Positions 52,413 through 60,069 of a stretch of 64,000 bases of DNA are shown one piece after another. The notes below the pieces were generated by a model, which was not told the DNA's origin, searched no databases, and worked only from the letters and a program-made list of their open reading frames with translations. A program made the position numbers and the translations under genes. Numbering within the stretch: position 1 is the stretch's first letter; each line of letters opens with the position of its first letter. Where the stretch lies: positions 1-64,000 of the forward strand of contig JAEUKH010000037.1 in the NCBI GenBank assembly GCA_016792845.1, written 5' to 3'. Origin of the DNA: Myxococcales bacterium. GTDB taxonomy: Bacteria > Myxococcota_A > Polyangia > Polyangiales > Ga0077539.

Positions 52413-54362
52413 TCAGTCGTCGTCAGACTGCCTGAGGGTCGCGAGCACCGAGAGGTCTTCGAGGGTGGTCACGTCGCCCTTGGTGTCTCCGCCCGCGGCG
52501 ATGTCTTTGAGGAGCCGCCGCATGATCTTACCCGAGCGGGTCTTGGGCAGCGCATCGGCGAAGCGAATGGCGTCGGGCCGCGCGAAGCGACCGATCTCTT
52601 GCGCGACGTGCTCGGCGAGCTGCGTCTTGAGCGCCTTCGAGGCGACGTTGCCGGGCCTGAGGGTCACGAAACACACAAGCGATTGGCCCTTGATCTCGTC
52701 GGGGCGGCCCACCACCGCGGCCTCGGCCACGGCGCGGTGTGACACGAGCGCGCTCTCGATCTCGGCGGTGCCGAGGCGGTGCCCCGACACGTTCACCACG
52801 TCGTCGACGCGGCCCATGAGCCAGATGTACCCGTCTTCGTCGCGACGGGCGCCGTCGCCGGTGAAATACACGTTGGCGATCTCGTTGAAGTACTGCCGCT
52901 GGAAGCGCTCGTCGTCGCCGTAGATGGTGCGCATCATCGACGGCCAGGGCCGACGAATGACGAGGAAGCCGCCCTCGTTCGGGGCGCACCGGCTGCCGTC
53001 GCGGCGCACCACCTCGGCCTCGATGCCGAAGAAGGGCAGCGTGGCCGAGCCCGGCTTCGTGGGCGTCGCGCCGGGCAGGGGCGAGATCATGATGGCCCCG
53101 GTCTCGGTCTGCCACCAGGTGTCGACCACGGGGCAGCGGGCGTTGCCGATCACGCGCTGGTACCACATCCACGCCTCGGGGTTGATGGGCTCACCCACCG
53201 AGCCGAGGAGCCGCAGCGACGACAGGTCGGCCTTCATCGGCCACTGCTCGCCCCAGCGCATGAAGGCCCTGATGGCCGTCGGCGCGGTGTAGAAGATCGT
53301 GACGCCCCAGCGCTCGCAGATCTGCCAGAGCCGCCCGGGGTCGGGGAAGTTCGGCGCCCCCTCGTACATCACCACCGTCGCGCCGTTCGAGAGCGGGCCG
53401 TAAACGATGTACGAGTGGCCCGTGATCCACCCGACATCGGCGGTGCAGAAATACGTGTCGTTCTCGTGGAGGTCGAAGACGTACTTCGAGGTCACATAGG
53501 TGCCCACCATGTACCCGCCGGTGGTGTGAACGACCCCCTTGGGTTTGCCCGTGGTGCCCGAGGTGTAGAGAATGAACAGCGGGTGCTCGCTGTCGACGGG
53601 CAGGGGCGGGGCGCTCGCGCCCACCGCCTCGATCACCTCGTGCCAGTAGTGGTCGCGGCCGGGCTCCATGTCGACGCGCTCGCCGGTGCGCTTGAACACC
53701 ACCGTGTGGCGCACCGTGGGGCAGTCGACGATGGCCTTGTCGACGACGGCTTTGAGGGGCACCAGCTGACCCCGACGCACGGCGCCGTCGCAGGTCACGA
53801 TGAGGCTCGCTTTTGAGTCGTTGACCCGGTCGCGCACGGCCTCGGCGGCGAAGCCACCGAAGATCACCGTGTGCACCGCGCCGATGCGCGCGCAGGCCAG
53901 CATCGCTACGGCGATCTCGGGCACCATGCCCATGTAGATGGCCACCCGGTCGCCCGCGCGGACCCCGAGCTTGCGCAGCACGTTGGCGAAGCGGCACGTC
54001 TCGCGGTGGAGCTGCTGGTAGGTCAAGACGCGGGTGTCGCCGCCCTCGCCCTCCCACAAGATCGCGGCCTTGTTGCGGCGCAGCGTGGGCAAATGGCGGT
54101 CGAGGCAGTTGTACGAAATGTTGGTGGTGCCGCCCACGAACCAGCGCGCCCGGGGAGGGTCTTCTTCGAGCACGCGCCGCGGCTCGGCGAACCAGTGGAG
54201 CGAGCTCGCGATCTCGCCCCAGAAGGCCTCGGGTTCGTGAATGCTCTTCTCGTAGAGCGCCCGATACTGTTCGAGCGAACGGATGTGAGCGTGGGCCGAA
54301 AACTCCTCGTCAGGAGGGAAGACCCTGGACTCTTTCAACAAGCTCTCAATCGAGTTCGACAT
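52413..54362 (-). CDS. acs: Acetyl-CoA synthetase
   Basis: A 649-residue enzyme that makes acetyl-CoA from acetate, ATP and CoA by way of acetyl-AMP. Core motifs: LYTSGTTGKPKGVVHTTGGY (P-loop-like A3), WWQTETGAIMISPLPG (A5), YFTGDGARRDEDGYIWLMGR (A7/A8 hinge Asp), and TRSGKIMRRLLKDIAAG with the catalytic Lys that is often controlled by acetylation. The length equals that of other bacterial Acs (about 650). The ATG at 54362 gives the usual N-terminus (MSNSIESLLKESRVFPP). It is a single gene, with glutamate-cysteine ligase downstream to its right on the same strand. Confidence 0.97.
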   Translation of the reverse strand: MSNSIESLLKESRVFPPDEEFSAHAHIRSLEQYRALYEKSIHEPEAFWGEIASSLHWFAEPRRVLEEDPPRARWFVGGTTNISYNCLDRHLPTLRRNKAAILWEGEGGDTRVLTYQQLHRETCRFANVLRKLGVRAGDRVAIYMGMVPEIAVAMLACARIGAVHTVIFGGFAAEAVRDRVNDSKASLIVTCDGAVRRGQLVPLKAVVDKAIVDCPTVRHTVVFKRTGERVDMEPGRDHYWHEVIEAVGASAPPLPVDSEHPLFILYTSGTTGKPKGVVHTTGGYMVGTYVTSKYVFDLHENDTYFCTADVGWITGHSYIVYGPLSNGATVVMYEGAPNFPDPGRLWQICERWGVTIFYTAPTAIRAFMRWGEQWPMKADLSSLRLLGSVGEPINPEAWMWYQRVIGNARCPVVDTWWQTETGAIMISPLPGATPTKPGSATLPFFGIEAEVVRRDGSRCAPNEGGFLVIRRPWPSMMRTIYGDDERFQRQYFNEIANVYFTGDGARRDEDGYIWLMGRVDDVVNVSGHRLGTAEIESALVSHRAVAEAAVVGRPDEIKGQSLVCFVTLRPGNVASKALKTQLAEHVAQEIGRFARPDAIRFADALPKTRSGKIMRRLLKDIAAGGDTKGDVTTLEDLSVLATLRQSDDD

Positions 54363-54467
54363 AACTACGCTGCGCCCTCCGGTCGAAGTCGGGGCGAGCG
54401 TACACCCGCCGTCGGGCGCCGCGAGAGGCACAATCGTGACCCGACCGCGCCGCCCCGGGCCAGAGAC

Positions 54468-55847
54468 TCAGAAGGCCATGCGGCGGAGGAATTCAGACAG
54501 GGCCGACGGGCGCTCGGGGCTCCAGCCTTCGAGGAGCCGCTCGCCCACCGATTGGCGGCGCTCGATGAGGTCGGCCGCGGGGGCGAGGAGGCTCCGCTCG
54601 TCGAGGCCCCCGAGGTCGCGCTTGTTGCGGCGCGCGAGGGCGGCCTCGACCACGGGGAGAAACCGCGCCCAGACGTCGCCGAGGGTGCCGTCGTCGAAGC
54701 GCGTCGCGAGGGCGCGCGCGGCGATCTCGGGGCGGAGCCCTTGCCAGAACGCGTAGCCGCGGCTCACAAGGTGGGTGTCGATCCAGTCGAGGCAGTCGTC
54801 GTCGTAGAGCACGCCGAGCCACAGCGCCACCATCGCCGTAGCGTAGGCCCGCGGCGCGCTGTCGGCCCCGCGCACCTCAAGCGTACGCGCCAGCCTCACC
54901 TCGGGGAACATGGTCTTCAAGTGCGACTCCCAATCGCTCGCCACCGCCCGATGCCCCCCGAGGCCCTCGGCCATGAAGCGCTCGAAGCTCAAGTGGGTGG
55001 CAGGCAGCACCTCGGCCCCGCGCTTCACGATGAACATCGGCGCCCGCTTCGCCCAACGGATGTAATCTCCGAGGCTCGCGTCGCGCGACCACGCGAAGGG
55101 CAGGAGCCCCGAGCGGTCGGGGTCCATCTCGAGCCACACCGCGAGGCGCCGCGCGCGGAGGCCCGACCAGGCGCCCTCGACGAGGGGGCTGTTGGCGAAG
55201 AGCGCAGACACCATGGGCGAGAGCGCGAGCCCGCAGCGCAATTTGCGCATCGCGTCGCGCTCTGAGCCGAAGTCAAAATTCGCTTGAACGGTGGCCGTTC
55301 GGCGCATCATGTCGAGGCCCGAGGCGCCCCGGGTGGGGAGGTACTCGCGCATGATCGGGTATCGAGACTTCGGCACCCAATCGAGATCAGACTGCTTCGC
55401 GTAGGGGTGAAATCCGACGCCGAGGAAGTGCAGCCCCGCCGTGCTCTCGAGCGACGCGAGCTCGGCCGCGTGGGCGTCGAGCTCGGCCCGCACATGGTGC
55501 GCTGACCCGAGGGGCGAGCCCGAGAGCTCAAACTGCGAGCCCGGTTCGAGGGTGATGTTGGCGCGGCCGCGCACGAGCATCAGCGCGGGGCCCCCTGGCT
55601 TGTCGGCCTCGGGGCTCCAGCCGTAGCGGGCCGCGAGCTCGGCGAAGATGGCGGCCACGCCCGGGCGACCCGGCGCGTCGGCGTAGTGAAGCGGCGCCCC
55701 GTCACTGTAGAGGGCCACCTTCTCTGACTCGATGCCTACGAGGCGACCGTCGGGGCGAAACGCGTTCGCGAACAATTCAAAGAGCGCCTCTTCGGAGACG
55801 AGCGTCTCGGCCTCCGGTGAGGGCGCGGAGTCTGGCTGGGTCGGCAT
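54468..55847 (-). CDS. gshA: Glutamate-cysteine ligase, plant/alpha-proteobacterial type
   Basis: A 459-residue enzyme that joins glutamate and cysteine, first step of glutathione synthesis. Marks of the GCS2/plant-type class include GIESEKVALYSDG, ANITLEPGSQFELSGSP, FLGVGFHPYAKQSDLDWVPK, YPIMREYLPTRG, TATVQANFDFGSE and WLEMDPDRSGLLPFAW. The start is uncertain: ATG 55847 is used; ATGs at 55862 and 55874 are also in frame and no ribosome site decides. A glutathione synthetase gene is not in the window. The gene is divergent from the bactofilin gene, with about 165 bp between the starts. Confidence 0.93.
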   Translation of the reverse strand: MPTQPDSAPSPEAETLVSEEALFELFANAFRPDGRLVGIESEKVALYSDGAPLHYADAPGRPGVAAIFAELAARYGWSPEADKPGGPALMLVRGRANITLEPGSQFELSGSPLGSAHHVRAELDAHAAELASLESTAGLHFLGVGFHPYAKQSDLDWVPKSRYPIMREYLPTRGASGLDMMRRTATVQANFDFGSERDAMRKLRCGLALSPMVSALFANSPLVEGAWSGLRARRLAVWLEMDPDRSGLLPFAWSRDASLGDYIRWAKRAPMFIVKRGAEVLPATHLSFERFMAEGLGGHRAVASDWESHLKTMFPEVRLARTLEVRGADSAPRAYATAMVALWLGVLYDDDCLDWIDTHLVSRGYAFWQGLRPEIAARALATRFDDGTLGDVWARFLPVVEAALARRNKRDLGGLDERSLLAPAADLIERRQSVGERLLEGWSPERPSALSEFLRRMAF

Positions 55848-56012
55848 TGCGGGCGCGACCATACATGCTCGCATCGTGCTCGGCCATGCGCATTGCCGGT
55901 GATGGCCGGGGCGGGGTGATGGTACCCTCGCGGGGCGTTCAGGCGGGCGTCGGCGGCGGTGATGGTCGCGGCACCTCAGGTGGCAAGTTCGAGCGGAGTT
56001 GCGAAGACGTTT

Positions 56013-56705
56013 ATGCCCAGCAGAATCGAAGCCGGTTTGACCCTCGAAGGCAGCGTCCGCGGTGAGGGTGAGCTCGTGGTGGCGGGCCGCCTCCGAGGGG
56101 TGTTGACCCTCGCGGGCACCCTCGTGGTCGAAGAGGGCGGCGCCGTCGAGGCCGAGGTCGAGTGCGACCGCGCCATCGTGGCGGGCCTCCTCTCGGGCAG
56201 CATCCAAGCGCACGAAGAGCTTCGCATCGAGGCCGGTGGTCACGTCGACGCCCGGGTGCGCGCCAACCGCCTCGCGGTGGCCGACGGCGCCGTGTTTCGT
56301 GGCGAGCTCTCGGCCCCCCAGGCGAGCGTCAATGCGACCTACGAGGCCCGGAGCCTCCGCGCGGGTCGTGCCGCCCCGGGCCTCGCGTCGCGCCCCGAGA
56401 GCCCGCGCATGGGCGCTCCGCCGGTGCCCACCCTCGAGCCCGTCGAGCCTCGCCGCCCCGCCATCGGCGCGCCGCCCGTACCGCCCGCCGCCCCTGCGCC
56501 CGCCGCCCCTGCGTCTGCGTCGCGCGCGGCGCCGCGGGGCCTCGGGTTCGCAGCGCCCGCCCAGAAGCCTCAGGCCGACGCGATGGGCGAACTGCCCACC
56601 CGCCGCCCGCCCCCGATGGCCACGCCCGCGGTGCGACCCGCGGGGCCCCCCAAGATGCCCGGGCTCCCGCGCGGGCGCACCGTGATGGGGGGGCGAGGCG
56701 CGTGA
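56013..56705 (+). CDS. Bactofilin with Pro/Ala-rich tail
   Basis: A 230-residue cytoskeletal protein. The bactofilin domain (about 1-110) is a right-handed beta-helix made of six-residue turns: LEGSVRGEGELVVAGRLRGV, LTLAGTLVVEEGGAVEAEVE, AIVAGLLSGSIQAHEEL, and HVDARVRANRLAVADGAVFR. Such proteins polymerise without nucleotides; in myxobacteria they shape cells and hold chromosome ends. The tail (115-230) is Pro/Ala/Arg-rich and probably disordered. The start is ATG 56013, with GGAG 14 bases upstream; upstream in-frame GTG/ATG at 55959 are possible. Its stop overlaps the pyrE start, an unusual pairing. Confidence 0.85.
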   Translation: MPSRIEAGLTLEGSVRGEGELVVAGRLRGVLTLAGTLVVEEGGAVEAEVECDRAIVAGLLSGSIQAHEELRIEAGGHVDARVRANRLAVADGAVFRGELSAPQASVNATYEARSLRAGRAAPGLASRPESPRMGAPPVPTLEPVEPRRPAIGAPPVPPAAPAPAAPASASRAAPRGLGFAAPAQKPQADAMGELPTRRPPPMATPAVRPAGPPKMPGLPRGRTVMGGRGA

Positions 56706-57268
56706 GCGAGGCCCGCGCCCGGCTCCTCGCGCGTCTGCGCGCCGACGCGGTGCAGACGGGGTCGTTCGTGCTCGCCTCGGGGCGCGCGAGCGAGTACCTC
56801 GTCGATTGCAAGCGCGTGGTGCTCGGGGCCGAGGGGCACAGGCTCGTGGCAGAGTGTTTCCTCGAAGTGTTGGGCGAGGCGCGGGTCGACGCGGTGGCCG
56901 GGGTCGCCCTCGGCGGCTGCCCCCTCGCGAGCGCCGTGTCGCTGCTCTCGGGGCTCCGAGGCCTCGGGCCATCGGGGCGAGGCTACGACGCGCTCTACGT
57001 GCGCAAAGAGCCCAAGGCCTACGGAGCCGCCGCGCAGATCGAGGGGCTCGGGGCCCGCGCCGCCGCGGGGCTGCGTGTGGCCCTGCTCGAAGACGTGCTC
57101 ACCACCGGCGGGTCGTCGCTGCGGGCCGTCGAGACGCTGCGCGCGGCGGGGCTCACCGTCGAACACGTCTGGGCCCTCGTCGACCGCGAGGAGGGCGCCC
57201 GCGAGGCCCTCAGGGCGGGCGGGGTCACCGCGCACAGCCTCTTCCGCCGGGCGGAGCTCGTAGGGTGA
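56702..57268 (+). CDS. pyrE: Orotate phosphoribosyltransferase
   Basis: A 188-residue enzyme that makes orotidine monophosphate from orotate and PRPP in pyrimidine synthesis. The PRPP-binding motif VALLEDVLTTGGSSLRAVE is intact, together with GSFVLASGRASEYLVDCKRV near the start (family: G.F.L.SG..S..Y.D), the GVALGGCPLASAVS block and the flexible-loop Lys region VRKEPKAYG. The GTG start at 56702 overlaps the bactofilin stop and is supported by matching the family N-terminus. Its own stop overlaps the next gene's GTG. Length is slightly short but within the family range. Confidence 0.94.
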   Translation: MSEARARLLARLRADAVQTGSFVLASGRASEYLVDCKRVVLGAEGHRLVAECFLEVLGEARVDAVAGVALGGCPLASAVSLLSGLRGLGPSGRGYDALYVRKEPKAYGAAAQIEGLGARAAAGLRVALLEDVLTTGGSSLRAVETLRAAGLTVEHVWALVDREEGAREALRAGGVTAHSLFRRAELVG

Positions 57269-57906
57269 AAAAGTCTATTGGTTTCGCAGTCTTGATGGCC
57301 GCCATGGCGACCCGCTGCGCCACCCCGCGGGTGAGCCTCCGCGAGTCGCCCCGGGCCTACACCGCGAACCAGTACGACGACGTCCTCGCCCGGTGGACGC
57401 GCACCGGCCACGTCTACACCCTCAACCCGCCCGACGACCAGCTGGTGGTCTCGGCGACCTTCGAGAGCTGGGATTTTCGCTGGGCCTACGTGGTGCGCTA
57501 CGCGGCCGATTTTCGTATCGCCACCGAAGACCGCAGCCGCTTGCTCGAAGCGAGCCTCGCCGCGAGCCGCACCGAGCATGAGTTCTATGTGGCTCTGGCG
57601 ACACAGAATCGCCGCTGGGGCGAGCTCACCCGGCCCACCAGCGCGTGGCGCGCCCAGCTCGTCAACGACCGCCGGATGGAGGTCTCGCCGCTCGCCATCG
57701 AGCCGGTGAACCGACCGGGGGCCCTTGAGCGCACCTACTTCCCGTACACGACGCCCTTTCGGCAGGTGTTCAGGGTGCGCTTCCCGCGGCGGGTGCGCGG
57801 GGCCTCGGGCGAAGAAGAGCTGCTCACGCCGACGACGAAGTATTTCATCTTGCGCTTCTCGGGCCCCCTCGGCTCCCTCGACCTCCGGTGGGACGTCGAA
57901 CGCTGA
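57265..57906 (+). CDS. Putative exported protein of unknown function
   Basis: A 213-residue protein with a leader MKKSIGFAVLMAAMATRC, which may be a lipoprotein signal with an unusual box (ATRC). The mature part has strands and aromatic residues: QYDDVLARWTRTGHVYTLNP, DDQLVVSATFESWDFRWAYV, FYVALATQNRRWGELTRPTS and FILRFSGPLGSLDLRWDVE. No family is recognised, though similar proteins occur next to pyrE in other myxobacteria by my impression. The GTG start overlaps the pyrE stop (GTGA), so it is co-translated. A hairpin terminator starts at its stop codon. Confidence 0.6.
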   Translation: MKKSIGFAVLMAAMATRCATPRVSLRESPRAYTANQYDDVLARWTRTGHVYTLNPPDDQLVVSATFESWDFRWAYVVRYAADFRIATEDRSRLLEASLAASRTEHEFYVALATQNRRWGELTRPTSAWRAQLVNDRRMEVSPLAIEPVNRPGALERTYFPYTTPFRQVFRVRFPRRVRGASGEEELLTPTTKYFILRFSGPLGSLDLRWDVER

Positions 57907-57946
57907 GCGCCCGACCGGGTGAATTCGGGCCGGGCGCTTCTGTTTT
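57906..57946 (+). terminator. Intrinsic terminator after the bactofilin-pyrE operon
   Basis: AGCGCCCG and CGGGCGCT form an 8-bp GC-rich stem with further pairing inside, followed by TCTGTTTTG. The stem begins in the last base of the upstream stop codon. This is the most typical Rho-independent terminator in the window and separates the operon from the radical SAM genes. Confidence 0.78.
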
Positions 57947-58044
57947 GACCCAAGATGTGTGACGGTGTCCGCGTCGATGGTGACGCGCCGCGCACGCGGG
58001 CGCCATCACGGCGCTCGGCGTTCGTGTCAGTGAGGAGCCCCACG

Positions 58045-59292
58045 ATGCACGTGACCCTGGTGTTGACCCACGCCTGCAACCTCGCGTGTTCGTATTGCTA
58101 CACGGGCGAGAAGTTCGACCGCGAGATGACCTGGGAGACCGCTGTGCGCGGGGTCGAGATGGCCTTCGCCGAGAGGCGCCCGCTCTACCCCTGGCAGCAG
58201 CCCGAGGCGACGCCCATCGACCTCGGCTTCTTCGGCGGCGAACCCCTCATTTGTTGGGAGATGATGGAGCGCGTGGCCGTCTACGCCCGCGACAAGGCGC
58301 TCCGCGAGGGCAGGGTGCTCAGGCTCGCGGTGACCACCAACGGCACCCTGGTCACCGCCGAGCGCGCGCGGCGGCTGCGAGAGCTTGAGTTCGAGGTGAC
58401 CCTGTCGCTCGACGGCACCCGCGAGGCCCACGACGCCACCCGGCCGCAGCGGGGCGGGCAGTCGAGCTATGAGGCCGTGCTGCGCGGGGCCCGGCATCTC
58501 ATCGAGGCGGGGCACCCGCTCGAGGTCATCGCCGTGGTGGCGCCCGGCAATGTGAGACAGCTCGGCGCCAGCGTGGCGAGCCTCGCCGACCTCGGCGCCA
58601 AGCAGATCATCCTGAACCCCTGCTACGAAGAGCCGTGGGGCGACGACGACCTCGCCGCCTGGGAGCAGGGGATGCGCGACGCCGCCCTCGTCTACGCCGA
58701 CGCGATGCGCGCCGGGCGCGTGGTGGCGATGCCGACCTTTGACAACAAGCTCCTCGCGGCCGCCAAAGGGGGCCTCGCGGGCTGCGACTCGTGCTCGGCC
58801 GGTGAGCGCGAGGTGGCCGTCTCGCCCCAAGGCAACCTCTACCCCTGCGCGCGCATGGTGGGCGAAGACCGCGATCATCGCTTGGTGATCGGGCACCTCG
58901 ACACGGGGATCGAGACGCCGAAGGTGAAGGCCATCCCGCGGGGGCCGAGCGACCCGGCGTGCGAGAGCTGCGCTGAGAAATGGCGCTGCGGCGCGAGCTG
59001 CGCGTGCGCGAACCTCGCCGAGACGGGCACCACCAACGTGCCCGGGGGCGTTCAGTGCTGGTACGAGCAGGCCAGCGCGCGCATCGCCGACGAGATCGGG
59101 CTGCGGCTCATCGAAGAGCGAGACCCGACCTTTCTGCAATGGATCTACGGCCGCGTCGCCGACGCGAGCGCCGCCGTGCGGGCCAACCAAGAGGCCTTCC
59201 AGAATGAGACCCCGGCCCAGCAGATCAAGCGGGTGCGGCGGCTGCCAGTCTTGAGCGCCGCGCAGGCGTCAAACAACGGAGAATTGCTGTGA
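58045..59292 (+). CDS. Radical SAM/SPASM peptide or protein maturase
   Basis: A 415-residue radical SAM enzyme. The 4Fe-4S/SAM motif is C-x3-C-x2-C at Cys11/15/18 (THACNLACSYCYT), very near the N-terminus. GFFGGEPLICWEMM (GGE motif), TTNGTL and LSLDGTREAHDATRP follow, as in the peptide-modifying branch (anSME, PqqE, SkfB). The C-terminal SPASM region has cysteines in CDSCSAGE, YPCARM and CESCAEKWRCGASCACANL, then CWYEQ, enough for two auxiliary clusters. The ATG at 58045 is fixed by GAGGAG 9-14 bases upstream. Its stop overlaps the start of a Pro/His-rich exported protein gene, its likely substrate or partner. The reaction cannot be told from sequence. Confidence 0.88.
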   Translation: MHVTLVLTHACNLACSYCYTGEKFDREMTWETAVRGVEMAFAERRPLYPWQQPEATPIDLGFFGGEPLICWEMMERVAVYARDKALREGRVLRLAVTTNGTLVTAERARRLRELEFEVTLSLDGTREAHDATRPQRGGQSSYEAVLRGARHLIEAGHPLEVIAVVAPGNVRQLGASVASLADLGAKQIILNPCYEEPWGDDDLAAWEQGMRDAALVYADAMRAGRVVAMPTFDNKLLAAAKGGLAGCDSCSAGEREVAVSPQGNLYPCARMVGEDRDHRLVIGHLDTGIETPKVKAIPRGPSDPACESCAEKWRCGASCACANLAETGTTNVPGGVQCWYEQASARIADEIGLRLIEERDPTFLQWIYGRVADASAAVRANQEAFQNETPAQQIKRVRRLPVLSAAQASNNGELL

Positions 59293-59969
59293 CCGATCGT
59301 CAACCGAAGCCCTCAGAGAGTGCGTCGCCGATCCCCTCGCTGGCCGAGGTTCGACAAGGCGGCGCGGGTCGCCGGGTCGGCGCCGTGGTGGCCGCCATGG
59401 GGGTCACAGGCCTCGCCGCAGGGGCGGTGTATGCGGGTGATCCGCCGCAGTGTGGGAGCTCGCGGGTCGACGAGCTGCGGGCCCACAGCGACAGCATCGC
59501 CACCAGCGCGCGGCGCGCCGACGCGGCGCAGGTGATCCGCGAGATCGGCGTGGCCCTCGGGTTCGTGCATCACACCTCGACGGGGTGCGGGTCTGAACCC
59601 GGCGTCCACGCCGCGGGCGAAATGATGAACGTGTCGACGAACCCGGTCGAGCCCGGCCAGCTGGTGAACACCCCGACCCAGCCGCAGCCGCCGCAGCCGC
59701 CCACCGCGGGCGCGCCGATGCCCGTGACGCCGCACCCGCCGCCGCCCCCGCAGAACCCGCCGTTGCCGCGCACGCCGGTGCCCCAGCCGCCCGGCGGCAT
59801 GCCCGTGGTGCGGCCGAATCCGCCGACGCCGCCGCAACCGCCCGCGGGGCAGGTGAGACCGCACCCGCAACCGCGCGGCGGGGCGCGACGGGTCGACCCC
59901 ACCCCCGACGGGCGCCTCGGCGACATCTCGCAGGTGACCGTGTTGCCCCGCGAAGTGATCGAAGGCTGA
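59289..59969 (+). CDS. Exported Pro/His-rich protein coupled to the radical SAM gene (candidate substrate)
   Basis: A 226-residue protein of no known family. Residues 1-25 are polar (Ser/Pro/Arg), 26-50 form a signal-like or membrane segment with twin Arg just before it (GRRVGAVVAAMGVTGLAAGAV). Then a small domain (50-115) with two Cys and a His pair (FVHHTSTGCGSEPGVHAAGE), a Pro/Gln/Gly-rich region (120-200) with several PQPP, PHPP and RPNPPTPPQPP motifs, and a charged end (DPTPDGRLGDISQVTV). The GTG start overlaps the radical SAM stop, so both are translated together. This pairing suggests that the enzyme modifies this protein before export, as in RiPP systems, but 226 residues is long for a classic RiPP precursor. 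Confidence 0.65.
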   Translation: MTDRQPKPSESASPIPSLAEVRQGGAGRRVGAVVAAMGVTGLAAGAVYAGDPPQCGSSRVDELRAHSDSIATSARRADAAQVIREIGVALGFVHHTSTGCGSEPGVHAAGEMMNVSTNPVEPGQLVNTPTQPQPPQPPTAGAPMPVTPHPPPPPQNPPLPRTPVPQPPGGMPVVRPNPPTPPQPPAGQVRPHPQPRGGARRVDPTPDGRLGDISQVTVLPREVIEG

Positions 59970-60001
59970 ACACCGCCGCCGGGCAATCGAGCCTGTGGCT
60001 G

Positions 60002-60017
60002 TGTCACCGCGGTGACA
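60002..60017. promoter_or_regulatory. Perfect 16-bp palindrome TGTCACCGCGGTGACA
   Basis: It lies 33 bases after the Pro/His-rich gene and 53 bases before the kinase gene. It could be an operator for the kinase or a hairpin ending the radical SAM operon; no T-run follows, so an operator is slightly favoured. TGTCA half-sites also occur in the sigma-54 enhancer region at 51.3 kb, with different spacing and order. Confidence 0.45.
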
Positions 60018-60069
60018 GGCCCTAGACGCGGGCGCCACCCTGCGGGTAAAGCAGGGAGTACGAGCAGCG

